A stretch of 63,658 bases of DNA from Veillonella sp. R32 (GCF_010093125.1 NZ_NMZQ01000048.1:1-63658); one strand, 5' to 3'. Shown: positions 9,007-16,399, numbered from the stretch's first letter. Made by a program: numbers and translations. The notes: generated by a model from the letters alone, not told the origin.

Positions 9007-9035
9007 TTGACATTCTGCGCTATGAAAGGTATCAT
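9007..9035 (+). promoter_or_regulatory. Promoter of the csoR-like gene
   Basis: TTGACA (9007-9012), a 17-base spacer, and TATCAT (9030-9035), 31 bases before the start codon. None of the palindromes found upstream of the P-type ATPase occurs here, so the repressor may not autoregulate through that site. Confidence 0.6.
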
Positions 9036-9065
9036 TAAATATAATACAATTAATGGAGGATACCT

Positions 9066-9341
9066 ATGAAACAGTGTATGGATGCGGATAACTTACATCG
9101 CCGTTTGAAGAAGATTATTGGACAAGTACAGGCGATTGATCGTATGGTCGATGAAGACGTGCCATGTGAAGATATTTTATCGCAGATTAATGCTGCAAAA
9201 TCTGCGCTTAACCGTGTAGGGCAGGTTATTTTAGAAGGCCACATTCGTCACTGTGTGCGCGATGGGCTTGAGCATGGCGATGTGGATAAAACATTAGATA
9301 AATTTACAAAAGCAGTAGAACGATTTGCCAACATGCAGTGA
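9066..9341 (+). CDS. csoR: CsoR/RcnR-family metal-sensing repressor
   Basis: A 91-aa all-helical DUF156 protein with GGAGG before its ATG. The Cys-His-Cys metal set is C34, H59 and C63, with the same 25- and 4-residue spacings as the copper sensor CsoR. Such tetramers bind GC-rich palindromes and leave DNA when Cu(I) (or, in relatives, other inducers) binds. Two matching palindromes sit at 9437-9487 before the ATPase gene. A terminator separates it from the pump, so the two genes are separately transcribed. Family and DNA target are well supported; copper as ligand is the best guess. Confidence 0.85.
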   Translation: MKQCMDADNLHRRLKKIIGQVQAIDRMVDEDVPCEDILSQINAAKSALNRVGQVILEGHIRHCVRDGLEHGDVDKTLDKFTKAVERFANMQ

Positions 9342-9361
9342 ACGATTTGCCAATATGCAGT
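9318..9361 (+). repeat. 22-bp tandem duplication across the csoR stop codon
   Basis: GAACGATTTGCCAACATGCA (plus GT) at 9318-9339 is repeated almost exactly at 9340-9361. The stop TGA forms at the junction, so the second copy is an untranslated echo of the last codons. Confidence 0.8.
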
Positions 9362-9382
9362 AATGGGCATATTGGCTGAAGT

Positions 9383-9415
9383 AGACGAAGTATACCAGTG
9401 GTATCTTCGTCTTTT
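9383..9415 (+). terminator. Terminator after csoR
   Basis: Stem AGACGAAG (9383-9390) pairs with CTTCGTCT around a loop that itself pairs (ATACC/GGTAT), then TTTTTT. Confidence 0.85.
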
Positions 9416-9427
9416 TTATTTTTTATA

Positions 9428-9522
9428 TTGACAACCTATACCCCTATGGGTATATAATGCATATATGGATATACCCCTATGGGTATAAAAAACGTTGACA
9501 TATGAATAATCAATCATATAAA
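9428..9522 (+). promoter_or_regulatory. Metal-ATPase promoter region with two CsoR-type operators
   Basis: Two identical 18-bp palindromes, TATACCCCTATGGGTATA, lie at 9437-9454 and 9470-9487, 33 bases apart (about three helical turns). The first fills the spacer between TTGACA (9428-9433) and TATAAT (9453-9458). A second promoter, TTGACA (9495-9500) with TATAAA (9517-9522), lies just after operator 2. ATACCC-N4-GGGTAT is the known CsoR-type operator form, so a repressor bound here would block the upstream promoter. Confidence 0.85.
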
Positions 9523-9561
9523 CATGTAAGCATTATTTACTAAAGTATAGGAGGCAAGAGC

Positions 9562-11631
9562 ATGGAAGCGGCCATTCGCAAGTTAGAAACAACTGTATTT
9601 AATAGAATTGAGCATATATTGGAATTAGGTGGTCTTAAAAAAGATGTCCTCTTGCTAGTGATTGGTGGCATTGCGGTGCTAGCTAGCTTATTTGATATAC
9701 AGCCGTTTCCTTTTGATATTGCATGGTTGGCTATTATTTTATGTGGTTTACCTATTATGTTAGAAGCGGTGATTGGTTTAATTACCGAATTTGATATTAA
9801 AGCCGATGTATTGGTATCCCTAGCGTTGGTAGCCGCTGTAGCAACAGGTGAAATTTTTGCTGCTGCTGAAGTAGCATTCATCATGCAAATTGGGGCTTTA
9901 TTAGAAGAAATTACAGTGGCTAAAGCTCGCGCCGGTATTGAAAAGTTGGTGAACCTAACGCCACAAGAAGCACGTTTACTTACACCGAGCGGTGAGCAAG
10001 TCGTGGCTGCTGAAACCGTAGCTATTGGTGATATTATTCGTGTCTTGCCTGGTGAAACGGTTCCCGTAGATGGTGAAATTATTTCAGGTGAAACGTCCAT
10101 CAATCAAGCGGTATTAACAGGGGAATCGTTGCCCATTGATAAAACGGTAGGTGATACAGTAGCTAGTGGTACAGTGAATCAATTTGGTGCGTTTGACATG
10201 CGCGCTACTAAGGTGGGCGAAGATAGTTCCATTCAACGCATGATTCGACTCGTACAATCAGCAGATGCTGGAAAAGCAAAGATTGTTGGTTTGGCTGATC
10301 GTTGGGCTACCTGGGTGGTAGTTATTGCTTTAGTATCGGCTATTGGTACTTGGGCCGTAACTGGTGAAATTTTACGGGCCGTAACCATTCTTGTTGTATT
10401 TTGTCCCTGCGCTCTTGTATTGGCTACACCAACAGCTATTATGGCGGCCATTGGTAATGCTACTAAACATGGTTTTTTGGTCCGTGAAGGGGATGCACTG
10501 GAACGATTAGCCTCTGTTACTAAGGTGACGTTTGATAAAACCGGTACGTTAACCTATGGTACCCCGCAGGTTGTAGCTGTTGAAATGGTAGAGAATAAGG
10601 CCGTTTCAGCGAACGATTTATTGTCACGAACCAGGAACCCTATTCAAGCGATTTTTCAGATAACAGCTAGCTTAGAAGCTATGTCTGAACATCCTTTAGG
10701 TAAAGCGATTGTGGCATCCTATAAGGAGATGTTTAGTAAGGATATGCAAAACAGCGTAACTAATGACAGTAAAAATATTAATTTTAGTAATTTAGGTAAT
10801 TTAGGTAATTTAGGTAATGGCGTTTCTAATTCTAATCAAGTTAGTCATACAACTCTAAGTGAAGCTGCGGCTTTATTTCCTTGCCGTGATTTTAAATTAT
10901 TAGCGGGCCGTGGCGTAACAGGTGTGATTGGCGAACAGCGCATTTTAGCTGGTAATGAACGCTTGATGGCAGAACAGGGCATTGCTATTTGTGAGGATAT
11001 TGAAATGAGGGCGCAACACTATTTAGATACAGGCAGTACTATCGTGTATGTGGCGATTGCGAATACCTTAGTGGGATTTATTGCTTTGGCGGATACCGTA
11101 CGACCTGAAAGTGCTCTTATGATTGAGCGCTTACATCGAATTGGTGTTCAAACCGTTTTACTTACTGGCGATAATGAAAACTCCGCATATACGATTGGGA
11201 GTCAACTAGGCATTCGTGAAATCATTTCTAATTGCATGCCCGAAGATAAATTAAACTATATAGCACAACGCCAAAAAACAGGGCAAGCATTGGCCATGAT
11301 TGGCGATGGGATTAACGATGCGCCAGCGTTAAAAAAATCTACCGTAGGAATTGCGATGGGGGGCGTAGGCAGTGACATTGCTGTTGATGCAGCCGATATT
11401 GCTTTAGTAGATGATGAAGTGAAAGAATTGCCTCACTTAATCGCCCTATCTAAGCGGATGATGAGTACCATTAAATGGAATTTAGCCTTTGCTATGATTT
11501 TGAATTTTACGGCCATTGGTTTATCCTTCCCTGGCATTTTGAATCCGGTAACGGGCGCCTTAGTTCATAATGCCGGTTCCGTTTTAGTCATCATCAACTC
11601 CGCATTGCTTCTAAAATGGCGCAGTGCATAA
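9562..11631 (+). CDS. P1B-type heavy-metal-exporting ATPase
   Basis: A 689-aa membrane pump; ATG follows AGGAGG. Visible are the actuator TGES (186-189), the metal-site CPC (281-283) in a transmembrane helix, the phosphorylation motif DKTGT (325-329), the nucleotide-domain SEHPLG (375-380) and the hinge GDGIND (581-586). There is no N-terminal Cys-rich metal-binding domain. The last helices read HNAGSVLVIINS, closer to Zn/Cd-type pumps than to the MxxSS of Cu(I) pumps, while the operator is CsoR-type. Metal specificity is therefore open (Cu, or Zn/Cd/Pb). It exports toxic metal from the cytoplasm and is likely induced by metal release of the CsoR-like repressor. Confidence 0.85.
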   Translation: MEAAIRKLETTVFNRIEHILELGGLKKDVLLLVIGGIAVLASLFDIQPFPFDIAWLAIILCGLPIMLEAVIGLITEFDIKADVLVSLALVAAVATGEIFAAAEVAFIMQIGALLEEITVAKARAGIEKLVNLTPQEARLLTPSGEQVVAAETVAIGDIIRVLPGETVPVDGEIISGETSINQAVLTGESLPIDKTVGDTVASGTVNQFGAFDMRATKVGEDSSIQRMIRLVQSADAGKAKIVGLADRWATWVVVIALVSAIGTWAVTGEILRAVTILVVFCPCALVLATPTAIMAAIGNATKHGFLVREGDALERLASVTKVTFDKTGTLTYGTPQVVAVEMVENKAVSANDLLSRTRNPIQAIFQITASLEAMSEHPLGKAIVASYKEMFSKDMQNSVTNDSKNINFSNLGNLGNLGNGVSNSNQVSHTTLSEAAALFPCRDFKLLAGRGVTGVIGEQRILAGNERLMAEQGIAICEDIEMRAQHYLDTGSTIVYVAIANTLVGFIALADTVRPESALMIERLHRIGVQTVLLTGDNENSAYTIGSQLGIREIISNCMPEDKLNYIAQRQKTGQALAMIGDGINDAPALKKSTVGIAMGGVGSDIAVDAADIALVDDEVKELPHLIALSKRMMSTIKWNLAFAMILNFTAIGLSFPGILNPVTGALVHNAGSVLVIINSALLLKWRSA
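10782..10817 (+). repeat. 9-bp tandem repeat in the ATPase nucleotide domain
   Basis: TTTAGGTAA is repeated three times (10791-10817), preceded by a degenerate copy. It encodes a low-complexity N-L-G run in a loop insertion of the nucleotide-binding domain. The unit is a multiple of three, so copy changes keep the frame. Confidence 0.8.
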
Positions 11632-11636
11632 TATAA

Positions 11637-11678
11637 TAAAAGGTTCTTGAAACGATTTGCTTTCAAGGACCTTTTATT
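11637..11678 (+). terminator. Terminator after the P-type ATPase
   Basis: AAAAGGTTCTTGAAA pairs with TTTCAAGGACCTTTT around an 8-base loop, with one mismatch, ending in a T-rich tract. Confidence 0.85.
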
Positions 11679-11762
11679 ATTAGTGTTTAATTTAAAGGAG
11701 TTTTAAGGAGCGTGTCGAAATAGTAAAATATGTAAAGATATGTAAGCATAGAAAGGAATTAT

Positions 11763-12434
11763 ATGGAAATTATATATTGGTCAGATTATGCATGCCCATT
11801 CTGCTATATTGGACGTAATCATTTGGAAGCAGCGATTCAAAAAATCAAAGCAGAGCAATCCATTGATATTGCTGTAATCATGAAAGCCTTTGAATTAGAT
11901 CCAGCAGCACCCACTGTTTGTGAAATGACAACAATAGATCGTTTTGCCCAGAAATATGGTTTAACTCGTGAGGTGGCTGAGGATAAAGTGAATGGTATTA
12001 ATTTGATGGGGCAAGCTATTGGTTTAGATTTTAAATATGATAAAGCGCAGTCTACCAATACGTTTGATGCACATCGTTTAACAAAATGGGCACAGAGTAA
12101 AAGTTATGAAATTGCCGATGCCTTAGCTGAGCACTTATATGCCGCTTATTTCACGGAAAGTAAGCCGTTGGCTGACCATGAGGTGTTAGTGGCGGCGTCT
12201 AAAGCCGTTGGTTTGCCTGAAAGGGAAGCTCGTGCTGTCTTAGAATCTGAAGCATATGCTAGCGAAGTGCGTGAAGAAGAAGCTTTGGCCGCTCGTTATG
12301 GCATTCAGGCCGTGCCATTCTTTGTTGTTAATGATCAAGTAGCTCTACCAGGAGCTTTGCCTGTTGAAGAATTTGAAAAAGTACTTCGTGAAATGTTGGT
12401 GAGAGAACAAGAAACTAAAGAAAAAGCTCATTAA
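11763..12434 (+). CDS. DsbA-family oxidoreductase (FrnE-like)
   Basis: A 223-aa thioredoxin-fold protein starting at ATG 11763. The redox motif CPFC is at residues 11-14, directly after the first strand (IIYWSDYACPFCYIG). A helical insertion follows, and the cis-Pro strand reads GIQAVPFFVVND, with GALPVEEF near the end. This matches the FrnE branch of DsbA-like proteins, which is usually cytoplasmic; no signal peptide is seen. Substrates are unknown; a role in redox stress is plausible for an anaerobe. It stands alone between two terminators. Confidence 0.8.
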   Translation: MEIIYWSDYACPFCYIGRNHLEAAIQKIKAEQSIDIAVIMKAFELDPAAPTVCEMTTIDRFAQKYGLTREVAEDKVNGINLMGQAIGLDFKYDKAQSTNTFDAHRLTKWAQSKSYEIADALAEHLYAAYFTESKPLADHEVLVAASKAVGLPEREARAVLESEAYASEVREEEALAARYGIQAVPFFVVNDQVALPGALPVEEFEKVLREMLVREQETKEKAH

Positions 12435-12497
12435 GTGACAATAAAAAATATGTAAAAATGAATACAATGTAGCTACTCAATCTAGAATTTAGTAGAC

Positions 12498-12534
12498 AAA
12501 AGGACTGAACCTATAAATTGTTCAGTCCTTTTGT
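12498..12534. terminator. Bidirectional terminator between convergent genes
   Basis: AAAAGGACTGAAC (12498-12510) pairs perfectly with GTTCAGTCCTTTT (12520-12532). It can serve the frnE-like gene on the plus strand and the exported-protein gene on the minus strand. Confidence 0.85.
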
Positions 12535-12565
12535 TGTATATGAAAATTATTTAATTGTGGGATAA

Positions 12566-13141
12566 TTAGTAGTTCCAGCCGAACATAGCAAAGAGCGTAT
12601 CTTTGATTTGTTCTTGTTCAGACATTGGGACATATTTTTCACCAAAATAAGAGCTTCTATAAAAATCTTTTAATATACCATCATAAATTAAGTTGCCATG
12701 TACATCATAATATTGTGCAGTAGAAGATGTATGCCAATTAACCGCATATTCCAAAGGAGATTTGCTGATTGCTACAGTAATCACGTCAGGTTTTACATCG
12801 CCACCACTAGTGTTACCAATCCATTGAGAACCTAATGGAGTAAACACATGCATAAAATTAGCTTTAACTTTACGATTTTGTGCTTGCCCACTAGCCTCTA
12901 AGCTACGACGATCTACATAGGTTGTATAATATTTGTTTGAAGATACTTCAATCCAACGCTCCCCGCGTTGAGAAGCTTTCATAGTGCCATCAGATGTTGT
13001 AGTTGTACCAGCTGGTATGCCTAAGGCACGGTCAAGTTTGTCTAAGGTTTTACTAAGCCAACTTGCATCTACAGGATTATACAAAGTTGCCATAAATAAA
13101 GGAATAAATAATACCGTTAAAATACGCATGAGCTGTTTCAT
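12566..13141 (-). CDS. Exported protein of unknown function
   Basis: A 191-aa protein with an N-terminal signal peptide (KQLMRILTVLFIPLFMATLY, likely cleaved near DAS) and GGAGAG before the ATG. The mature part contains WIEVSSNKYYTTYVDRRSLE, FTPLGSQWIGN and YDVHGNLIYDGI, which look like the beta-rich repeats of small periplasmic or surface proteins. It is monocistronic; a minus-strand TATAAT lies at 13190-13195. I recognise no function; it resembles lineage-specific secreted proteins. Confidence 0.65.
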   Translation of the reverse strand: MKQLMRILTVLFIPLFMATLYNPVDASWLSKTLDKLDRALGIPAGTTTTSDGTMKASQRGERWIEVSSNKYYTTYVDRRSLEASGQAQNRKVKANFMHVFTPLGSQWIGNTSGGDVKPDVITVAISKSPLEYAVNWHTSSTAQYYDVHGNLIYDGILKDFYRSSYFGEKYVPMSEQEQIKDTLFAMFGWNY

Positions 13142-13266
13142 GTAATCACTCTCCTAAATAAATAATACAGCTAATCTGCTAAACACTCCATTATATGAAT
13201 GACTAAGTTAGAAACGTTTGTATTTTCAAAAATATAAGAAATTTTAGGGTAATTTAAAATTTTTTT

Positions 13267-13294
13267 ACTAAGATTTTAGCACTAAAATCTTAGT
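13267..13294. repeat. Perfect 28-bp palindrome
   Basis: ACTAAGATTTTAG (13267-13279) and CTAAAATCTTAGT (13282-13294) are exact reverse complements separated by two bases, flanked by T-rich (left) and TATTTTT (right) tracts. It could be a bidirectional terminator or a protein-binding site; no gene ends right beside it. Confidence 0.7.
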
Positions 13295-13482
13295 TATTTT
13301 TGTAAATATACATTGTTTCATGATTTAGTCATATTTAGCATACCAAAAATCACAAATATATGATAATACTTTTTGTTAATAGTCGTACATAAATTAGGCA
13401 GGTGTATGTCTTAAAGTTATCATATAGGTAATCTGTATACGGAAGAGGTTGACCTGAAGTTAACTTCAAGGGCTATAGTTAA

Positions 13483-13671
13483 TTTATAAACACAATATTT
13501 ATAACACCATGTGTTGTTATTGCTGCCTCTGCTGATGGCTCTATGAAAACACCAACCTTATTTGCCGCACCAGAAGGTTTGGCTACGGATGAGCCACAGC
13601 GATTTGAATTGATCGACGTTTCAGCACAAGATGGCGGCGCTATTTGGGCCCGGTATAAAGTCATTCGTTAA
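13483..13671 (+). pseudogene. Remnant of an unknown gene, 3' end only
   Basis: An open frame ending at TAA 13669-13671 has coding-like composition: SMKTPTLFAAPEGLATDEPQ, then RFELIDVSAQDGGAIWARYK and VIR. It has no ribosome site; the first ATG is at 13543, inside the conserved-looking stretch, and a stop lies at 13480. It looks like the C-terminal tail of a degraded gene whose 5' part is gone. The surrounding 13142-13843 is otherwise non-coding and AT-rich. Confidence 0.4.
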
Positions 13672-13725
13672 AATAATAAAATCAACTAGCCGAGAATATA
13701 CTGTAGTTAATAGATAATGTAACAC

Positions 13726-13779
13726 ACTGAAATCAATTGGCAATATGTAATGACTGAAATTAATGGGCATATGTATTAT
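13726..13779 (+). repeat. 27-bp imperfect tandem duplication before the hydrolase gene
   Basis: ACTGAAATCAATTGGCAATA (and onward) at 13726 is repeated from 13753 as ACTGAAATTAATGGGCATAT. The second copy leads directly into TATAAT (13777-13782), the probable -10 for the downstream gene. Confidence 0.6.
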
Positions 13780-13843
13780 AATGAGGATAAGTAGTTCTAT
13801 TATATATAAAACTTTCTGAGATTATGCGGAAAAGGAGCTAGTC

Positions 13844-14374
13844 ATGGGGAAACAAATTCTAATCGTTGTAGACATGCAAAATGATTTTATTACAGGTACA
13901 TTGGGGACGAAAGAGGCACAAGCTATTGTTCCAAAAGTTGCTGAAAAAATTTCTACCTTTGAAGGGGATGTGTATTTTACGATGGATACACATGATGAAA
14001 CGTATGAAACTTCACAAGAAGGCAAGGCTTTGCCCGTGCTTCATTGCCAAGAAGGAACAGAAGGTTGGCAATTAGCACCTCAGATTATTGCAGCCGCACC
14101 GGTTGATCCTGAGAAAATTTATTGCAAAGGACAGTTCGGCTCTGTCGAATTAGCTGAAGATTTGCAGTATTTACATGAAGTAGAGCCTATTGATAGCATA
14201 GAGCTTGTGGGCTTATGTACTGATATTTGCGTGGTGTCTAATGCTTTAGTATTGAAAGCGTTTTTACCAGAAGTGCCGATTATTGTAGACAGCGCTTGTT
14301 GTGCTGGTGTTACGCCTGAAAAGCATGAAGCTGCTCTTGAAACGATGCGTAGCTGCCAAGTGAACATATTGTAA
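13844..14374 (+). CDS. Isochorismatase-fold cysteine hydrolase (possible nicotinamidase)
   Basis: A 176-aa protein; ATG follows AAAGGAG. The Asp-Lys-Cys triad of the family is visible: D10 in VVDMQNDF, K95 in CKGQFGS and C129 in CTDICVVSNAL. D48 and H50 in TMDTHD resemble the metal ligands of nicotinamidases, and LHCQEGTEGW matches their HC-GT segment. It may therefore deamidate nicotinamide to nicotinate in NAD salvage, but related amidases share these motifs. A small hairpin over the stop (TGAACATAT/ATATGTTCA, 14361-14386) lacks a T tract. Confidence 0.8.
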   Translation: MGKQILIVVDMQNDFITGTLGTKEAQAIVPKVAEKISTFEGDVYFTMDTHDETYETSQEGKALPVLHCQEGTEGWQLAPQIIAAAPVDPEKIYCKGQFGSVELAEDLQYLHEVEPIDSIELVGLCTDICVVSNALVLKAFLPEVPIIVDSACCAGVTPEKHEAALETMRSCQVNIL

Positions 14375-14406
14375 TGGATATGTTCATTTAAAGTTAGATA
14401 ACAAGT

Positions 14407-14501
14407 GATAAATAGAAAATAATAAATAGAGAATAATAAATAGAGAATGCTAAATAGTAAGTAATAAATAAAAATGCTAAATAGTAAGTAATAAATAGAA
14501 A
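14407..14501 (+). repeat. Two adjoining tandem repeat arrays (14 bp and 27 bp)
   Basis: Three copies of a 14-bp unit, AATAAATAGAGAAT (14407-14448, first copy degenerate), are followed by two copies of a 27-bp unit beginning GCTAAATAGTAAGTAATAAA (14449-14501). The array runs up to the first MarR-like operator. Confidence 0.75.
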
Positions 14502-14577
14502 GTCCTAATTCGTACCTTGACAATAGTCCTAATTCGTACTATAATTCATTTATTGGATTTAGTACGAAATGGGACTA
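14501..14577 (+). promoter_or_regulatory. Consensus promoter with three MarR-like operators
   Basis: TTGACA (14517-14522) and TATAAT (14540-14545) with a 17-base spacer form a perfect sigma-70 promoter. The imperfect palindrome AGTCCTAATTCGTAC occurs at 14501-14515, again filling the spacer at 14525-14539, and in inverted orientation (AGTACGAAATGGGACTA) at 14561-14577 just after the expected start. This layout implies tight repression, most simply by the MarR-type protein encoded downstream. Confidence 0.8.
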
Positions 14578-14687
14578 TTTTCTTTTTTGTATTTTGTTAT
14601 CCGCTGGTGCTATCCGTATCGGTATAGGTGCAGATATAGGTAGAAAAATAGGTACAGATATAGTAGATATAGTAGATATTACAGTTT

Positions 14688-14770
14688 AGTACGAGTTAGG
14701 ACTATAGGAGGTTTTGAGAATCCAGTAAACATGCGCCTTTTTAAATGCCTAGATAGTCCGAATTCGGATT
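14688..14770 (+). promoter_or_regulatory. Two further MarR-like operator copies in the leader
   Basis: AGTACGAGTTAGGACTA (14688-14704) matches the inverted form of the operator, and TAGTCCGAATTCGGATT (14754-14770) is a variant whose core TCCGAATTCGGA is a perfect palindrome. They lie 140-230 bases inside the predicted transcript, where they could act as roadblocks or serve a second promoter. Confidence 0.65.
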
Positions 14771-14844
14771 TGAAAAAATCCCCTAAAAAGCAATATACAC
14801 CTCTTGCTACTACATGGAAAAATATCTATATGAAAGCATAAGCT

Positions 14845-14964
14845 ATTCACAGTAAGGCTGCATTAACAATTCACAGTAAGGCTGCGTTAATAATTCACAG
14901 TATGGCTGCATTAATAATTCACAGTATGGTTGTGTTAATTATTCACCGTATAGTTTTAGTTACT
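14845..14964 (+). repeat. Five 24-bp tandem repeats in the marR leader
   Basis: Units begin ATTCAC at 14845, 14869, 14893, 14917 and 14941, an exact 24-bp period. The unit resembles ATTCACAGTAAGGCTGCATT plus four bases, with decay toward the 3' copy. There are no unique spacers, so this is not a CRISPR array. Confidence 0.85.
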
Positions 14965-15054
14965 CATCCTATGAGTGCTTGAGTCCTTAGTAAGTGAAGT
15001 AGCCAGGCATAGGGAGGAGTTTACTGTTAGAAAGTAAAAGGAGTGTCATACAGT

Positions 15055-15648
15055 ATGGAACATCTATATAAAGAGCAAATTACAGCAATGGGACGTTACT
15101 TTGGTCAGATTGTCGAATTATATGCAGCTTGGGCGAAAACCAAGGGCATTAGTTATAATAAATTAGCTGTTATAGTTACTCTATTTTATCAGCCTTACGG
15201 AACGCAGAGCCAGGTATGTACTGAATGGGCGATTCCGAAGCAAACGGTATCTACTATTTGTAAAGGCTTGGAGAAGGAAGGACTTATCCATTATTTGCAT
15301 ATTGCTAACGATAATCGAGAAAAGTGTATGGCTCTTACTAAGGAAGGGCAGGTAGCTTTTCGACCACTCATGAAAGAGTTACAGGCTATTGAAACACAGG
15401 CACTGACGATAATGGGTGAATCTCAAATTCAAGAATTATTGCGCAGTATGCATTGCTTTATTGAGGCTTTTAAGGCTGGAGCAACACAAGTGGCAGCACA
15501 AGAAGGCACAGCACAAATTGTAGAAGAACTTATATCACAGGACACAAAACAAGTCGCAGCACAAGCCAAAACTCAGCACGCAGAACAAGCGGCCTCGCAG
15601 GATGATAAGACGCCAACAACAAAAATTGTTTCAAAAGCTAATGTATAA
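15055..15648 (+). CDS. MarR-family transcriptional regulator
   Basis: About 197 aa. ATG 15055 is preferred over GTG 15043 because AAAGGAG directly abuts the GTG. The winged helix-turn-helix is visible as NKLAVIVTLFYQ ... SQVCTEWAIPKQTVSTICKGLEKEGLI, followed by the wing (NDNREKCMALTKEGQ). After about residue 145 there is a low-complexity tail rich in A, Q and T (AAQEGTAQ ... DTKQVAAQAKTQHAEQ), unusual for MarR. It sits 50 bases before an SMR efflux gene and behind five copies of a MarR-size palindrome. The simple model is a ligand-released repressor of its own operon. Confidence 0.85.
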   Translation: MEHLYKEQITAMGRYFGQIVELYAAWAKTKGISYNKLAVIVTLFYQPYGTQSQVCTEWAIPKQTVSTICKGLEKEGLIHYLHIANDNREKCMALTKEGQVAFRPLMKELQAIETQALTIMGESQIQELLRSMHCFIEAFKAGATQVAAQEGTAQIVEELISQDTKQVAAQAKTQHAEQAASQDDKTPTTKIVSKANV

Positions 15649-15698
15649 GTTATATGATAGATGAATATAGGTAAATATAAAGATACAGGAAGGATACT

Positions 15699-16022
15699 AT
15701 GATTGGTTATATTTTTTTAGGCACTGCTATTGTATTAGAAATTTTCTCCACGTCCATGCTTAAATTATCGATGGGGTTTACTAAACTGATTCCGTCTATT
15801 ATTTTTGCGGTAGGCATGAGCGCTTCGTTTTACATGTTGTCAAAGGCTCTTAATTTAATTCCTCTTAGTATTGCTTATGCCATTTGGTCGGGGATTGGTA
15901 CTGCTCTTACAGCACTTATTGGCGTATATGTTTGGAAAGAAGAGTTATCCCTAACAGCGGTAGTTGGAATTGGGCTTATTGTAGTGGGGGTAATTTTATT
16001 AAATTTGAAAGGGGCACACTAA
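15699..16022 (+). CDS. SMR-family multidrug efflux protein (EmrE/QacE-like)
   Basis: A 107-aa inner-membrane protein with four hydrophobic helices. The proton/drug-coupling glutamate is E14 (TAIVLEIFSTSMLK), and the family motifs LNLIPLSIAYAIWSGIGTA and the final VGVILLNL are present. SMR proteins work as dimers exchanging cationic drugs for protons. It is the second gene of the marR operon, so efflux is probably induced when the MarR protein is released by a drug. Confidence 0.9.
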   Translation: MIGYIFLGTAIVLEIFSTSMLKLSMGFTKLIPSIIFAVGMSASFYMLSKALNLIPLSIAYAIWSGIGTALTALIGVYVWKEELSLTAVVGIGLIVVGVILLNLKGAH

Positions 16023-16073
16023 AAGAGGCTCTTTATTAATTATTGTAAAAATAGATATTTAAATTTTTGATAA

Positions 16074-16101
16074 GGAACACTAATTTCAGTGTTCCTTTTT
16101 T
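16074..16101 (+). terminator. Terminator after the SMR gene
   Basis: GGAACACT (16074-16081) pairs with AGTGTTCC (16088-16095), followed by TTTTTT. Confidence 0.9.
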
Positions 16102-16304
16102 GATTGAGAGTAGATTTAAATTATTAGTTTTTGATAATAAATATCATATTAAAGGGTAGTGAAGCAAACCTATATATTAATTATATTTAAATAATATGGT
16201 TGTTATTTCTTATTATATTAATAGGGATAAACCTTAATGATATCGAAAATATTAAAATTAAAAATAAGTTATCATGTATTGTTGCTATAAGCTATATCCT
16301 CATG

Positions 16305-16360
16305 TTGACAATAAATGTAATTGTGAATTATTATCAAAATATATAGTTATGATTTATAAC
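16305..16360 (+). promoter_or_regulatory. nik operon promoter with operator-like dyad
   Basis: TTGACA (16305-16310) and TATTAT (16329-16334), with an 18-base spacer, lie about 65 bases before nikA. A dyad GTTAT-N5-ATAAC (16346-16360) covers the expected start site, and a second, TGATA-N5-TATCA, lies at 16132-16146. No canonical NikR box is seen. The rest of 16102-16399 is AT-rich without genes. Confidence 0.5.
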
Positions 16361-16399
16361 ATTGGTCTATATTGAAGAAAAAAGTTGAGGAGTTGTACT

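Noticed and set aside
9418-9490. MerR-type operator before the P-type ATPase because of the 19-bp promoter spacer
   Set aside because: The palindromes are CsoR-type (ATACCC-N4-GGGTAT), occur twice, and a CsoR gene is adjacent; the long spacer alone is not enough.
13479-13664. Minus-strand 61-codon frame in the gap before the hydrolase
   Set aside because: No ribosome site; the plus-strand frame there has the more protein-like composition and is reported as a remnant.
14845-14964. Possible CRISPR array
   Set aside because: The 24-bp units are contiguous without spacers, decay progressively, and no cas gene is nearby.
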